A DNA stretch of 64,000 nucleotides from Entonaema liquescens (lineage: Eukaryota > Ascomycota > Sordariomycetes > Xylariales > Xylariaceae), in contig CADCSX010000002.1 in NCBI GenBank assembly GCA_902805475.1, forward strand, positions 2,976,001 to 3,040,000. The letters are read 5' to 3'. Below are positions 13,579 to 24,236 of this stretch, one piece after another. Position numbers and translations under genes: made by a program. Position 1 is the first letter of the stretch. Every line of letters begins with the position of its first letter. The notes under the pieces were generated by a model that made no database searches, was not told the DNA's origin, and was given only the letters and a program-made list of their open reading frames with translations.

Positions 13579-14785
13579 CACGACACCGTCGGGTGTCGTA
13601 GCTTAGGACGTGTCTGTAGTATCGAGTGGGCATCTAACCGGGTGCATAAAGCAGACTGCCAGACAGTCGATGCGATAGTCACACTGGAACTGCCATTTCA
13701 GTGTTCACTCTAAAACCTGACAGCAATGACAGTGACGAGAAGACGAATTCCCCCAGAGACCATTGTATGCTAGACATGGTGAACATGTCGAAATCATTCT
13801 AAATATTTGTCATTAGTCGCCACATGCACTACCTACAAGTAACGGGCATTAACCCTTAGATCTAGCCCTGCCATCCGAAAAAGCAAAAGCATGTACTTGA
13901 CAAATTCATTGCGGCGTTACTAGACATGCATTAGGTACCGATTGTATTACTAGTGGGTTAGTCCGGAGCTCTTGATTTGCCCCAATACTACAACGAGCCC
14001 GCGTCACGGATTCATCATCAACCCCTTAGCCGCGGAAGTCTCCGATCTAACGAAGTTAGACAAATCCGGGGTAAACGGCTCGACCACCAAATCCTAATTC
14101 CTTCCTCGGCACAGTTGTAGAGTGTATAGCTCAACTGCCTGCCACCTCAGAGTTGAACTTACAAGTCCATCATGTATGCGTAGGGATATGTCGATGCTAA
14201 TTCATGGAGCTTGTACTTGAATAAACTGACTCAAATAAATAACAGTGTGGATTTAAGTCTCACTAAAACTACCTAAACTACCTAACACAAAAGGTATGAA
14301 ACTGCACGGTAAGTTTTGTATCCATTGCTATATGACTAGTACGACAGCTGTCGGAATGATACCTAGGTATTGAATTGCCCTGATGATCTTGCTTTTTATC
14401 CCGGTTGTCATTGAAACATATCCTCGAACGACGGATTAAAGCGCTTGATTATCTACAAACAAATTAATATTCCAGATATCATCTTTGTTTGGCATTATAT
14501 CGAAATTTCATATCAAATGAGGTCTGCAACCAGTCACATCGGCGCCCGCATAGTAGTATTCGATAAGCTATAAGTCTCGACCTTATCAGAATCGCGTCTT
14601 TCTGAATTGCCGAATTCTATTAGCCTGGCTGGAGTCTGACTAGGATCGCGTAAAAACTAGCACCCGTTACGAGTCAAGCATATGAATTACTAATTCATTT
14701 AATTAAAGATCCCCGATTCTACATCCCTGAATAACTTATCCATCTCAAATTTTAGGTGCAGTGATTCCCGGTTCCATTTTTAATC
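13579..14785. promoter_or_regulatory. Divergent intergenic region between kinase and MOSC reductase genes
   Basis: About 1.2 kb separates the starts of the histidine kinase (-) and the MOSC fusion (+), so both promoters are here. Visible sites include CCGCGG near 14030, a perfect TCTAAC-GAA-GTTAGA palindrome at 14046-14060 with CCG triplets on either side, and repeated ACTACCTAA units near 14270-14285. Such CCG/CGG arrangements are typical of zinc-cluster factor sites, but this is only inference. No open frame of note. Confidence 0.45.
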
Positions 14786-16489
14786 ATGGGTTCCCAGGCC
14801 TCCGGAACGGATCTTTACCTTGCGCCACTCCCGCCCAAGGATTATATTGCGAGCTTGCGGACGGGAAAGATCCGGCCGTTCGGTGGCGTTAAAGGACTGT
14901 CGTCGGCGATTAACAAGCAACCCCGACAGGGCAAAATCCATCTTACAATAGGGGGTCTCGAGGGTGACGAGCGGCAGTATATTCATCATAAGAGTCCAGA
15001 CAACGCGCTTCACCAATATGATCCCCGTCATTATGAGGAGTGGAAGAGTATCCTACCGGAGCGCGCTCACAAGTTCAAGGTGGGAGCGTTCGGCGAGAAC
15101 TTATCATCTGCCCACCTCTCGGAGAACAACCTATGCGCCGGCGACAAATTCCGCGTGGGACCTGAAGCTATCATTCAGATCACCATGATTAGGCAACCTT
15201 GCTATAAGTTGAACCACCGGTTTGAATACAAGAAAATGTCAAGGCTTATCCAGAGCACTGGATTTACTGGATGGTACTACCGTGTTCTCCAGGGAGGAGA
15301 TATCCAGGAAGGCGATGAGATCGAATTGATTGAACGTATTAATCCACACTGGTCTTTAGCGAGAATCATGCATGTTCTCTATACAGACTTGAATAATATG
15401 GAGGCCGCGGATGAGATTAGCAAGCTGGAAGGACTTAGCAAGGAATTTGTCACTTTGTTCCAGAACAGACTTTCCAAGGGGACTGAAAACATGAACAACC
15501 GGCTTCTAGGCGACTTTGCTGTGCCGTGGCAGCTATTCAAATTGGTCGAGAAGGCCCCGTTGACGCCACGAGTCCAAAAATTCGTCTTCCAGTCAGAAGA
15601 ATCCGAGATAGACGTAGCAGACTTGAATTTTGGACGTTTTCCTCATGTACGTCTCAAGTTTGGACCGGATTCTAACTTCACAAGAGCTTACTCGGTCGTG
15701 TCGGGAGATATGAGATCGTTCGAATTAGGGATAGCCAAAGATGACAATTCAAGAGGTGGATCTCTATTTCTACACGATACTCTAAAGGTTGGCGACATTC
15801 TAGAAGTAGCCAAGGGACATAACGCGGCGCTTCCTATAATAACTTACGACCAAGCTGATATAGCAACAAGGCACATATTCATCTTGGGTGGCATTGGTGT
15901 TACTGCCTTCTTGGGTGAGATAAGGGCCCTCCAGGAGAAAGCTGCGAACTTTGAAATTCACTACGCTGTCCGGAGTTTAGAGGAGGCCGCATATCTCGAT
16001 CATCTACCAGCTGACAGGACTACTATTTACGCAAAGAGTGAGGGCAACCGATTGGATGTAGCCGCTCTCGTCCCGTCTCCAGATAATTGCAGGGATAATT
16101 GTAAGACGTTAGTCTACTGCTGTGGCCCATCGTCATTGCTTGCCGCTTGTCGAGACACAACGACAAAACTAGGTTATCCCCGATCGCAGGTTCATTTTGA
16201 GGAATTTGGCGGTGTCGGCACGGGTACAGGAGACCCTTTTGAAGCTGAGATCAAAAACTCCGGAAAGGTTCTTCAGGTCCCTCGGGAGAAGTCGTTGCTA
16301 GACGTTCTTAACGAAGCTGGCTTCGAGATAGACTCGTCATGTCTCGTGGGGAATTGTGGAACCTGCATGGTAGACTTCTGCAAGGGAGAGGTTATTCACC
16401 AAGGTGTGGCACTCGAAGATGAGCAGAAAGAGACCAGTATGTTGAGTTGTGTGAGTCGCGGCAAAGGAAGGATCGTGATCGATTGCTAA
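14786..16489 (+). CDS. MOSC / flavin reductase / 2Fe-2S ferredoxin fusion
   Basis: Single exon, 567 residues. Residues about 30-185 form a YiiM-like MOSC domain (GGLEGDERQ, FGENL, and the presumed molybdenum-cofactor sulfur-binding Cys139 in RQPCYKL), followed by the small helical domain (about 190-230). Residues about 245-470 are a ferredoxin-reductase-type flavin and NAD(P) module with RAYSVVS (300-306), GGIGVTAF (368-375) and CGPSSLL (446-452). The C-terminal 85 residues are a plant-type 2Fe-2S domain with Cys519, Cys524, Cys527 and Cys555 (CX4CX2C...C). The likely role is electron transfer from NAD(P)H through flavin and iron-sulfur to the MOSC domain or a partner, as in phthalate-dioxygenase-reductase-like proteins. 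The substrate is not known. It starts divergently from the histidine kinase. Confidence 0.9.
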   Translation: MGSQASGTDLYLAPLPPKDYIASLRTGKIRPFGGVKGLSSAINKQPRQGKIHLTIGGLEGDERQYIHHKSPDNALHQYDPRHYEEWKSILPERAHKFKVGAFGENLSSAHLSENNLCAGDKFRVGPEAIIQITMIRQPCYKLNHRFEYKKMSRLIQSTGFTGWYYRVLQGGDIQEGDEIELIERINPHWSLARIMHVLYTDLNNMEAADEISKLEGLSKEFVTLFQNRLSKGTENMNNRLLGDFAVPWQLFKLVEKAPLTPRVQKFVFQSEESEIDVADLNFGRFPHVRLKFGPDSNFTRAYSVVSGDMRSFELGIAKDDNSRGGSLFLHDTLKVGDILEVAKGHNAALPIITYDQADIATRHIFILGGIGVTAFLGEIRALQEKAANFEIHYAVRSLEEAAYLDHLPADRTTIYAKSEGNRLDVAALVPSPDNCRDNCKTLVYCCGPSSLLAACRDTTTKLGYPRSQVHFEEFGGVGTGTGDPFEAEIKNSGKVLQVPREKSLLDVLNEAGFEIDSSCLVGNCGTCMVDFCKGEVIHQGVALEDEQKETSMLSCVSRGKGRIVIDC

Positions 16490-16995
16490 ACATGCCTGCC
16501 AATGCTATAGCATTAGCGATTCCCGATACCACCTGTTAGTAACTACTATGTATATGAATTATGAAAGCCTTTCGATATTTTAAACTTATACGTGTATAAT
16601 TATTAGTGAATCATCCCCTGATCAATGTCATTACAGGATCACCTACTTTATTGCCATTGCCGAGACTCGTGGACTGCCGCGTTCTGGCCGGTTCGGCGCC
16701 CGGCAATCCTGAGATTACGGCTAAACTGCCGAGATCTAGCACGACAAGCCCTGGAGGAGTAAGATCTGTTGGGGGTTCTGACAGTCGATGATCTCCACCT
16801 TCATGTAAGTACAAGTATGCGGCAAATCCATCTTTATTAATTAAAAGCATGATTTGGGGTCAGGACAATGCAAAAATAGCAACTGTCCGATTAATATAAT
16901 GTCACTCGTACCGGAGAGCTGTGTTCCAGATCCCAAGTGGTGTAAGTAGTAGTTCATCCTTATCATCTGTAGGTGCCATGGTGTTTTATCCCGGG

Positions 16996-17002
16996 TATAT
17001 AA
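16996..17002 (+). promoter_or_regulatory. TATA box of the DUF8021 gene
   Basis: A clean TATATAA after a GC-rich CCCGGG, placed 157 bp before the coding start. The distance allows a 5' leader of about 110-130 bases. Confidence 0.55.
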
Positions 17003-17054
17003 GCCAAAATGAGGCGAACTGAGGCAAAATTCAGAAGCCCCTCCTTTCCCGGTT

Positions 17055-17120
17055 ATGCCTCCTACAAAATGCAGCGACGACCTCGACGCGACAACGACTA
17101 TGGATAGCTTGTTGATATAA
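17055..17120 (+). other. Possible upstream ORF in the DUF8021 leader
   Basis: ATG at 17055 opens a 21-codon frame that stops at 17118-17120, 38 bp before the main ATG. If transcription starts 30-50 bp after the TATA box, ribosomes would meet this frame first. Whether it lies in the mRNA is unproven. Confidence 0.35.
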
Positions 17121-17158
17121 CTGGAGATTCATATTTCCTTTCAGATAGAATAGGAGTC

Positions 17159-17968
17159 ATGATCTATTCCCTACTTTTGGTGGCCACAGGCCTCGCTTCG
17201 CAAGCCTCAGCAGCATGCACTCGAGAATCGCTTCAAGCGGCCGCGGCTTCATACGTTCAAGCTCAAGCTGCCGGAGACCTTAATATTCCCGCTCTGTCTA
17301 GCAATGTTAGCTACCTGGAGAATGACACGCCCGGGGATATCAAGAAGGGTATTCTAAGCCAAGCTATCACCATAGACTTCAACCGCAGTCTCTACGACAC
17401 AACCCAGTGTGCCACATTCACCGAGCTGTCGGCGGCTACCAACAAGAACCCGTACGTGATCCACACGCGCCTACTCTTCACCGACGATAAGATCACGACC
17501 GTGCAATCGGTTGTCGCGGATCAAGGGGACTGGGCGTTCAATGCGACGGGACACCTTTACTGGACTAAGCAGGAGAAATGGGATTCTATCCCTGAAGACA
17601 AGCGTGACACCCGTGAAGTCATCCAGGCCGCAGGCGACGCATACCTCGACAGCTGGGGTGACGGAAATGTGAAGGTGCCGTATGGCACGCCATGCGCTCG
17701 CCTTGAGGGTGGATCTTACACAGGAGGCTCAAGACCGACGGCCAACACGTGTGTAATGCCGCAGTTCCCCGAACCTTTTACGGTTGGAAACCGCCGATAC
17801 GTTATCGATGAGGAAGTTGGTGGGCTTGACATCTTCAATGACTTCCCATTCATCGATGCAGGGAAGCCGGATGGCACACCAAGCACCAATTTCATCAGGG
17901 TTGAGGGCGGTAAGCTCAGGTACATCCACGAAGTTACAGTTTGCACGACTCGTAACTGTGGAAGATAA
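17159..17968 (+). CDS. Secreted DUF8021-family protein
   Basis: Single exon, 269 residues. Residues 1-18 form a clear signal peptide (short N-region, hydrophobic LLLVATGLA core, cleavage likely after ASQASA). The mature part begins ACTRESLQAAAASYVQAQAAG and holds the family's ATFTEL and YVIHTRLLFTDDKI segments, N-glycosylation sequons (NVS, NDT, NRS, NAT) and a C-terminal half with paired Cys (CARLEGG, CVMPQF, CTTRNC). DUF8021 proteins are widespread secreted fungal proteins without a known activity. It has its own TATA box and a possible upstream ORF, which suggests regulated expression. Confidence 0.82.
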   Translation: MIYSLLLVATGLASQASAACTRESLQAAAASYVQAQAAGDLNIPALSSNVSYLENDTPGDIKKGILSQAITIDFNRSLYDTTQCATFTELSAATNKNPYVIHTRLLFTDDKITTVQSVVADQGDWAFNATGHLYWTKQEKWDSIPEDKRDTREVIQAAGDAYLDSWGDGNVKVPYGTPCARLEGGSYTGGSRPTANTCVMPQFPEPFTVGNRRYVIDEEVGGLDIFNDFPFIDAGKPDGTPSTNFIRVEGGKLRYIHEVTVCTTRNCGR

Positions 17969-19013
17969 ATGGTTGGCCTATTATAGGATGTAAGATTTGA
18001 TAAAGGGATGAGTTTTGGACGTCTGAGTGTTGTGTAGTGTACCTAGTGCCTCAATTATTACTTTGTGCTAGGTAGTTGAATTCTACAAATCTTCACTTAA
18101 CCTTGGTATCCACGTATGTAACGTTCATTATAATCGTGAGTTGAATAATGCATCAAAAGTATAACTTCATTGGCTTGTTTGGAAGCTATCTGGTCTCATG
18201 TGAGCATTCTCTTATTCAACCGAGGTCCTCTTCCGATGTCAGGAGACATTCAGGCCGTCTGAAGCCGAAGTGGAACTGAAAATAATTAGTAATGTAGCAT
18301 TGGACAAATGGAAAATCTTGAGCATGGATGGTTGGATTGACTATTAATAAAAAATACTTTTTGAGTTCGGGCCAAAGATGTCTAGAATGAGTAAAGACCT
18401 GGTGATTATGGGGGACATGAGTTACACTAGGAGGGTAAGGACCCCGTCAATACAGGGAGTACGTCAGATCGGAATAGGGGACTTTCCTGATGGGCTAGTG
18501 GGGTAGTACGGCATTAAAAGCGTGGGGGAAGTGGAACGTGTTTGATTGGTGAATATTTTAGCGTCATGCATTCCCCGCTAAACAGGGTCTTCCTTAACGA
18601 ATCGATAGGCATCGTTCCCCTCCATCAGATGCTTATCGGATGCTTCTGACTGTCCAAATAATTCAACCGTTTGGTCTCCATCGACGACATCTTGCAGTAC
18701 TCGGCATTGCAACGCCCACAAGTGATCATCCTAACTCCCCGCGCTCTTATTATACTTATCCCGATCACTTGCATTTGGATTGCATCACATCGCATTATAT
18801 TCTTCCGAGACTAGGGATATATATGCTTCCTACGATCGCATTCTGATTTACTTCGTGTCCACAATCTTCGAAGCTGATCCAGGTACGCAAACGAAGCTTG
18901 CTGTAAGTAGACCTTAGTTTAGGCAGCAAGTAAATATAAAGGTACCATTTTGAAGAATAATAGTCACCTAATTTATTGAAATACTATTTTCCAATCTATA
19001 TTTTTTGTTTAAA
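17969..19013. other. Intergenic region
   Basis: About 1 kb between the DUF8021 gene and tubulin cofactor C. I see no supported gene; a 68-codon frame at 18640-18846 has no recognisable features. The promoter of the cofactor C gene must lie in the right part, which becomes T-rich (TTTTTTGTTT) just before the start. Confidence 0.5.
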
Positions 19014-20271
19014 ATGGAAACTCAAATTTTTATTCCTTTTAGCCCAGTCCAATCCCTAAACTCCCATCCCGGCGTCATAGCAGAACGCAATATGTCCGAC
19101 CCTAAAGAGAGGTTCTTCCGCTATTTCCAAGCTGAGATAACAGGTAAGGTCTTCTTTAATACCTACCATCACATAGCTATCTTGTAAACTGACCTATCGA
19201 AGCTATACAAGGTCAAATCGACGACCTTGCGACCATATCTCCTGTCGGCGGCGAGAGGCAGGATTGTATCGACACGATCCTAGCTGGAATATCTCGATTG
19301 TCTAACGAAGTCATGGACGCAGGCGATTACATCCCCGCCTATGATCAACGGACATATTCTCAGGCTATGAAAGCTCTCACTGACAAACTGAACGAAACAA
19401 CGGCCAGATTCGCTCCGAAGTCGCGCTTCCAGTTCAAGTCCAAGTCTTCTAAACCCGCTTCTGGATCAGAACAACATGCCGATCCCCGCCAACGTACCTC
19501 CTTTAGCAACGTAGGAACCAAGCACTCACCGGTCCTTGATGCAGCGAAGCGCGACGCCGCGGGTACCGCAGCTGAGATAGCGAAGAACTATAACGAAGAA
19601 CTCGAACATCAGTCTGGTGTAAGAAAACCGAGCTTTTCCACCGCCAAGAGCATTTCTATCTATGACCACTCCGGGCTGCACATTATGCTTCCCTCCACAG
19701 CTTCTAGAGCCACTTCTTCTGGAAGTCTGACGAATCTTGAGCGATGTGTCGTGGATATGACAGCCCCTACTAGTACGGGAACGCCGTTTGCCGGATTGGC
19801 GTTGAAGAATATTAGGCAGAGCTTGATTATCGCTGGTCATGTTGCCGGGCCTGTACACATCACCGGGCTACGGGATAGTATAGTTGTGGTAGCTGCGCGA
19901 CAAGTCCGTATCCACGAGTGTGAGAATGTTGACTTGTATCTCCACTGCTCAAGCCATCCTATTATCGAGGACTGCTCAGGGATGCGATTCGCACCTCTGC
20001 CAGATATTTATGTGAGTAACCTTTAGTGATACGCATTATCAAGATCGTGCTAATAAGTCTGTAATAGGCAACTAAACTGGAGATCAAAGGCGAGAACCAA
20101 TGGGACCAGGTCGATGACTTCAAGTGGCTGAAGAGCGAACCATCGCCGAACTGGACTGTTTTACCCGAGGAGAAGCGCATCCTGGAGGACGTGTGGAAGA
20201 ATTCCGTGTGCGGAAGTCCCAGTCTCAGCACGGTTGACATATTGCGTACAGCTGGTATTCTCACTTCGTGA
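19014..20271 (+). CDS. Tubulin-folding cofactor C
   Basis: Exons 19014-19143, 19203-20011 and 20068-20271 (introns 59 and 56 bp), 380 residues. The N-terminus carries PKERFFRYFQAEITAIQ and a helical segment typical of the cofactor C N-terminal domain, then a Lys/Ser-rich linker. The C-CAP/TBCC beta-helix occupies about residues 195-335 (LKNIRQSLIIAGHVAGPVHITGLRDS...VRIHECENVDLYLHCSSHPIIEDC), ending with DDFKWLKSEPSPNW. In the family this domain stimulates GTP hydrolysis by tubulin in the cofactor C/D/E complex, releasing native heterodimers. The catalytic Arg is probably in the QVRIHEC stretch. An alternative start is the ATG at 19092. Constitutive housekeeping gene. Confidence 0.92.
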
Positions 20272-20606
20272 CGCCGTCAATCATATTTCTAAGTACAGCC
20301 CTGTTCTAGTTTTGTATACCTAAGCAAGGGTTTAGCGTATGGCGTCGGGTTTTATTGTTGTTCTATCCTTCGAAATCATGTAATACCGAAGTATAATTCT
20401 CTAGAGTAGGCAGTTCCTATGAATGATGAACTCGCACTCGATTGGTACGCTTGGCCTCCTTAATACTGCCTCGTGGTATCGCAACATATCATAATGTATC
20501 CTAGACGCCGAAACTCCGTGCCCATGCAAGTAATGAAGAATCTTACACCTATCACATTTTCTCTCCTTTTTTTTTTCCCCTTATCCCGTTGATGCCCCTC
20601 CCGCGC
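20272..20606. other. Convergent intergenic region
   Basis: The 3'-to-3' gap between cofactor C and MED9. It holds a pyrimidine/T tract near 20563-20580; no gene. Confidence 0.5.
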
Positions 20607-21119
20607 TCAATCCACTACCATCCTCTCGCGATCCCCATCGTCCTGCTGCGCCGCCAACCGCGCGCCCATCTCCCGCAGCTTATCCAGCATATCGCGCTGG
20701 CGCACGAGCCTAGCCTCCAGCGCCGCGATCTCAGCTTCCTGGTTGGGTATAGTGCGGTTCATATCGGGCAAGCCGCGGATCAGCACACGCGCGCGCTGGA
20801 ACCTGTGCTTGAGGACATCAGCGGCAGGAGGGATTTCCTTGAGAGCTAGTTCGCCCGTGTTGGTTGTCGTCGTAGCGCCGTTGTTGGTCTGCGCCTGGGA
20901 TTGGTTGTTCTGCGAGTGCGGATTCCGGTGCGCTGGAGGCGGAAGGGGCTGTTGGGAGGGCGTGGGTGCGGGTGTGTTGCCTGTTGCGGTGCTGGAGGGT
21001 GTGCGTAGGCGGTTGAGGAGCACGGCGAGCTCGGTGAGGGTGTCGAGGGTGTCGGGGTTGAGGCCGTCGGGCATTGCGAGGACTGTGGGTTTTGAGGCTG
21101 CTATTGTTGATGATGCCAT
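20607..21119 (-). CDS. MED9: Mediator complex subunit 9
   Basis: Single exon, 170 residues on the minus strand. It opens with the family's N-terminal helix (LNPDTLDTLTELAVLLNRLR), continues with a low-complexity Pro/Gln/Asn/Thr linker (about 42-88), and ends with the conserved ELALKEIPPAADVLKHRFQRARVLIRGLPDMNRTIPNQEAEIAALEARL coiled coil (about 89-160). MED9 is a small middle-module subunit of the RNA polymerase II Mediator. It converges on cofactor C and diverges from phosphoglycerate mutase, so its promoter is shared with that gene's upstream region. Confidence 0.85.
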   Translation of the reverse strand: MASSTIAASKPTVLAMPDGLNPDTLDTLTELAVLLNRLRTPSSTATGNTPAPTPSQQPLPPPAHRNPHSQNNQSQAQTNNGATTTTNTGELALKEIPPAADVLKHRFQRARVLIRGLPDMNRTIPNQEAEIAALEARLVRQRDMLDKLREMGARLAAQQDDGDRERMVVD

Positions 21120-21987
21120 TGTGAAAGGTACGGGGTATCTTAGTGGGAAAGGATGGATGGTGTTTAATACGAGATTTTAGAGGTTGGTTGAGAACAAAGA
21201 CATTTAGAGAGAAGGTGTCTCAAATGTAAACACCAGGAAATTCGTAGTGCCAGTAGCTTTATGTGCGTTTTACGTAAAGGTGAACCTTGATGGCGAAGGC
21301 GGGCAGCTGAAATCAGCCTCAAACCCTATTAATAGAGCTAAACGTGATTGTCAATAGTCTCGTCAACGATGATTTGACTGTTGGTGTTGTATCTTGTACA
21401 AGGCGGAACTGGTTCCAGCGCGTCGGAGATCTGAGCTGGTCTTTCCGACTTGTGGGGTTCGTGCATTGACGTCAAAGTGAAAATTCACTGCAGCTTCAAG
21501 GAGGTAGTGGGGTTATCCGGTTCAACTCCAGGATATACTGATCTTCAAACATCAAACATTAAAACGGTGTACGGTTTCAGTCCGATATATTGAACCAATT
21601 TCTAGGCCTGTTTACTATTTTCCACTAATTATTTCCTATTCAATAATATTCCATATACACAGACAGCTTAATACTAAAAAGTAATTATACTTAGGTAGTT
21701 AACGTGACAGATAACAATCACCTGAGGGGAATAATGGCAAGATAAATGTTTATCGATAGACGGATTTTTGAACGGAGCAGGGAGATCAAACCCCCACTAT
21801 AAGCCATTCCTAGCCCATAGCAGAGCAGCCCACCATCATGCGAAACATCTCAACACTTCGAGTCCAAGATATTACCTCCGTAGAAAATCACTCAACTTTT
21901 TACTTTTTTCCTCCTTTCTTCCTTAGATTCCCATCCCAAGATCAATTTATACCGTCGTTAGAAAGAAAGATAAAATAAAGATCAACA
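21120..21987. promoter_or_regulatory. Divergent promoter region MED9 / phosphoglycerate mutase
   Basis: About 870 bp between two starts. The last 100 bp before the mutase ATG contain a pyrimidine-rich tract (about 21894-21935), the usual core-promoter feature of strongly expressed fungal glycolytic genes, followed by an A-rich leader ending ATCAACAATGG. No coding frame. Confidence 0.55.
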
Positions 21988-23761
21988 ATGGCTGAGCCAA
22001 AGCAAAAGGCGTGTCTGAGTACGTCCTACCCCTCTATTTTTTCTATTTCTCTTGCCCCTTCTCCTCAAATAACACGAACCGGTCCAAGAAAGCCTGATTA
22101 TTTTACTTCTGCTTGCTACTTCCTCATATATCTCGAGATTGGCTGGCTAATATTCTACGCCTTACGTACCTATAGTCGTGATTGATGGTTGGGGTATCGC
22201 CTCCGCCGAGTCGCCCAAGAATGGAGATGCTATTGCTGCTGCCAAGACCCCCGTCATGGACGATCTATCCAAGAGCGCTACTGGATTTACCGAATTAGAT
22301 GCTTCCTCTCTCGCTGTTGGACTTCCCGAAGGTCTCATGGGCAACTCGGAAGTCGGCCACTTAAACATTGGAGCTGGAAGAGTGGTATGGCAAGATGTTG
22401 TTCGAATCGACCAGACCATCAAGAAGGACGAGCTTCCCAAGAACGAGGTAATCAAGAACGTTCTCGAGAGAGCCAAGAATGGCACTGGAAGACTTCATCT
22501 ATGCGGTCTAGTGTCCCATGGCGGTGTAGTAAGTCAAGTCGTTTTGTAACCCCGGAAGCTTGTTGCTAACTTGACCATTTAGCACGCCAAACAAACTCAC
22601 TTATACGCTCTTCTAAAAGCCGCCAAAGCTGCCGGAGTTCCCAAGGTCTACATCCACTTCTTTGGTGACGGCCGTGATACCGACCCCAAGTCCGGAGCCG
22701 GCTACATGCAGGAGCTCATCGAAACAGCAAAGGAAATTGGCATTGGCGAGATCGCTACAGTTGTAGGCCGATACTACGCTATGGACCGTGATAAGCGATG
22801 GGAGAGAGTCGAATTCGCTCTTAGGGGTCTTATTCTAGGAGAAGGTGAAGAGAGTTCCGACCCGGTCAAGACTGTAAAGGAACGATACGAGAAGGGCGAG
22901 AATGATGAGTTCCTCAAGCCCATCATTGTTGGCGGCAAGGAAGCCCGGATTAAGGATGGTGATGAAGTTTTCTTCTTCAACTACCGATCAGACCGTGTTC
23001 GACAGATCACCCAGCTTCTCGGTGACGTTGACAGGTCGCCCAGGCCAGACTTCCCTTACCCCAAGATCAACCTGGTCACCATGACACAATACAAGGCCGA
23101 CTACCCCTTCGAGATTGCCTTCAAACCCCAACATATGGGCAATGTTTTGGCCGAGTGGCTTGGCAAGCAAGGCGTCAAGCAAGTTCACATTGCCGAGACC
23201 GAGAAATACGCTCACGTCACATTCTTCTTCAATGGTGGTGTTGAGAAGGTCTTTGCTCTAGAGACCCGGGATGAATCCCAGGACCTGGTACCTTCCAACA
23301 AGTCGGTCGCGACATATGATAAGGCTCCCGAGATGAGCGCCGATGGCGTTGCTAAGCAGGTCTGCAAGCGACTTGCTGAACAGCAGTTCCCATTCGTCAT
23401 GAACAACTTTGCTCCTCCGGATATGGTTGGTCACACAGGTGTGTACGAAGCAGCAATCATTGGTTGCGAAGCTACCGACAAGGCTATCGGCCTAATCCGC
23501 GAGGCTTGCAAGAAGGAGGGATACATCCTATTCATTACAGCCGACCATGGTAACGCCGAGGAGATGAAGTTCCCCGATGGCAAGCCTAAGACTTCTCATA
23601 CCACTAACAAGGTTCCCTTCATCATGGACAACGCGCCTAAGGGCTGGTCATTGAAGAAGGCGGACGGCGTCCTTGGAGATGTCGCCCCGACTATATTGAC
23701 TGCTATGGGTCTACCGGTACCTGAGGAGATGACTGGCCAGAGTCTCTTAGTTGTTGAGTAA
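21988..23761 (+). CDS. gpmI: 2,3-bisphosphoglycerate-independent phosphoglycerate mutase
   Basis: Exons 21988-22018, 22176-22528 and 22583-23761, 520 residues, the usual length of the family. A ten-codon first exon is followed by a 157-bp intron, and the second intron is 54 bp. Motifs of the alkaline-phosphatase superfamily: VIDGWG with metal Asp14; GNSEVGHLNIGAGR with nucleophile Ser68; FFGDGRDTDPKSG; NYRSDRVRQ; AETEKYAHVTFFFNGG; APPDMVGHTG; TADHGNAEEM; and TSHTTNKVPF. It interconverts 3- and 2-phosphoglycerate in glycolysis with two metal ions. The second exon also reads open in another frame (22189-22569), which is a shadow. The start has an A at -3. Confidence 0.97.
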
Positions 23762-24236
23762 ATAGCATTATTTCGTAAAGTATCATGATTGGGACACTAG
23801 GCTAGATGAGGAGTTGTTGGTAGGGTTTAGGTAGAGGCGACATGGGAGGCGTAGAGATACCAACCATATTGTATTAGACGATGATAAATATGGTTATGAA
23901 CAATAGACTTATTTTAATGAGTTTGCTTGTTTTTTATGAGATTTGATATGAAGGTGTAGATATTGTTAGGTAAATATAATGTCAAAGTCTATATGAATAT
24001 GAATTGCTTTCGCTCAACACAAACTTCCATTCCTCATAAATACAAATTCATAAGTAAATTGAATATTTCTGTTAATTACATACATCTATCCGTTTATGTA
24101 CTAGCGCGCACACTCAGTTTGAACATTTCCAAAAACTCGTCCAAGTTTAATCACAGCCCCACCAATCCGACTTTTTCTTGAACTTCGACCATCGTGAAAG
24201 GACTCGCTTCGATCCCCTCGCGAATCACCTCCCAAG
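23762..24236. other. Intergenic region
   Basis: A+T-rich gap between the mutase stop and the eIF3k start; it holds the mutase 3' end and the eIF3k promoter. No supported gene. Confidence 0.5.

Larger units (their letters stand above)
16490..17158. promoter_or_regulatory. Intergenic region with promoter of the DUF8021 gene
   Basis: The 3' end of the MOSC gene is followed by about 670 bp without a supported gene. A TATATAA box at 16996-17002 lies about 157 bp before the ATG at 17159. A 21-codon upstream frame (17055-17120) falls between the two. Confidence 0.55.

Noticed and set aside
9965..17968. Secondary-metabolite or detoxification gene cluster
   Set aside because: Kinase, MOSC reductase and DUF8021 gene lie side by side, but there is no backbone synthase, transporter or cluster regulator.
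22189..22569. 126-codon frame within phosphoglycerate mutase exon 2
   Set aside because: It is a shadow of the conserved mutase frame and runs through its intron.
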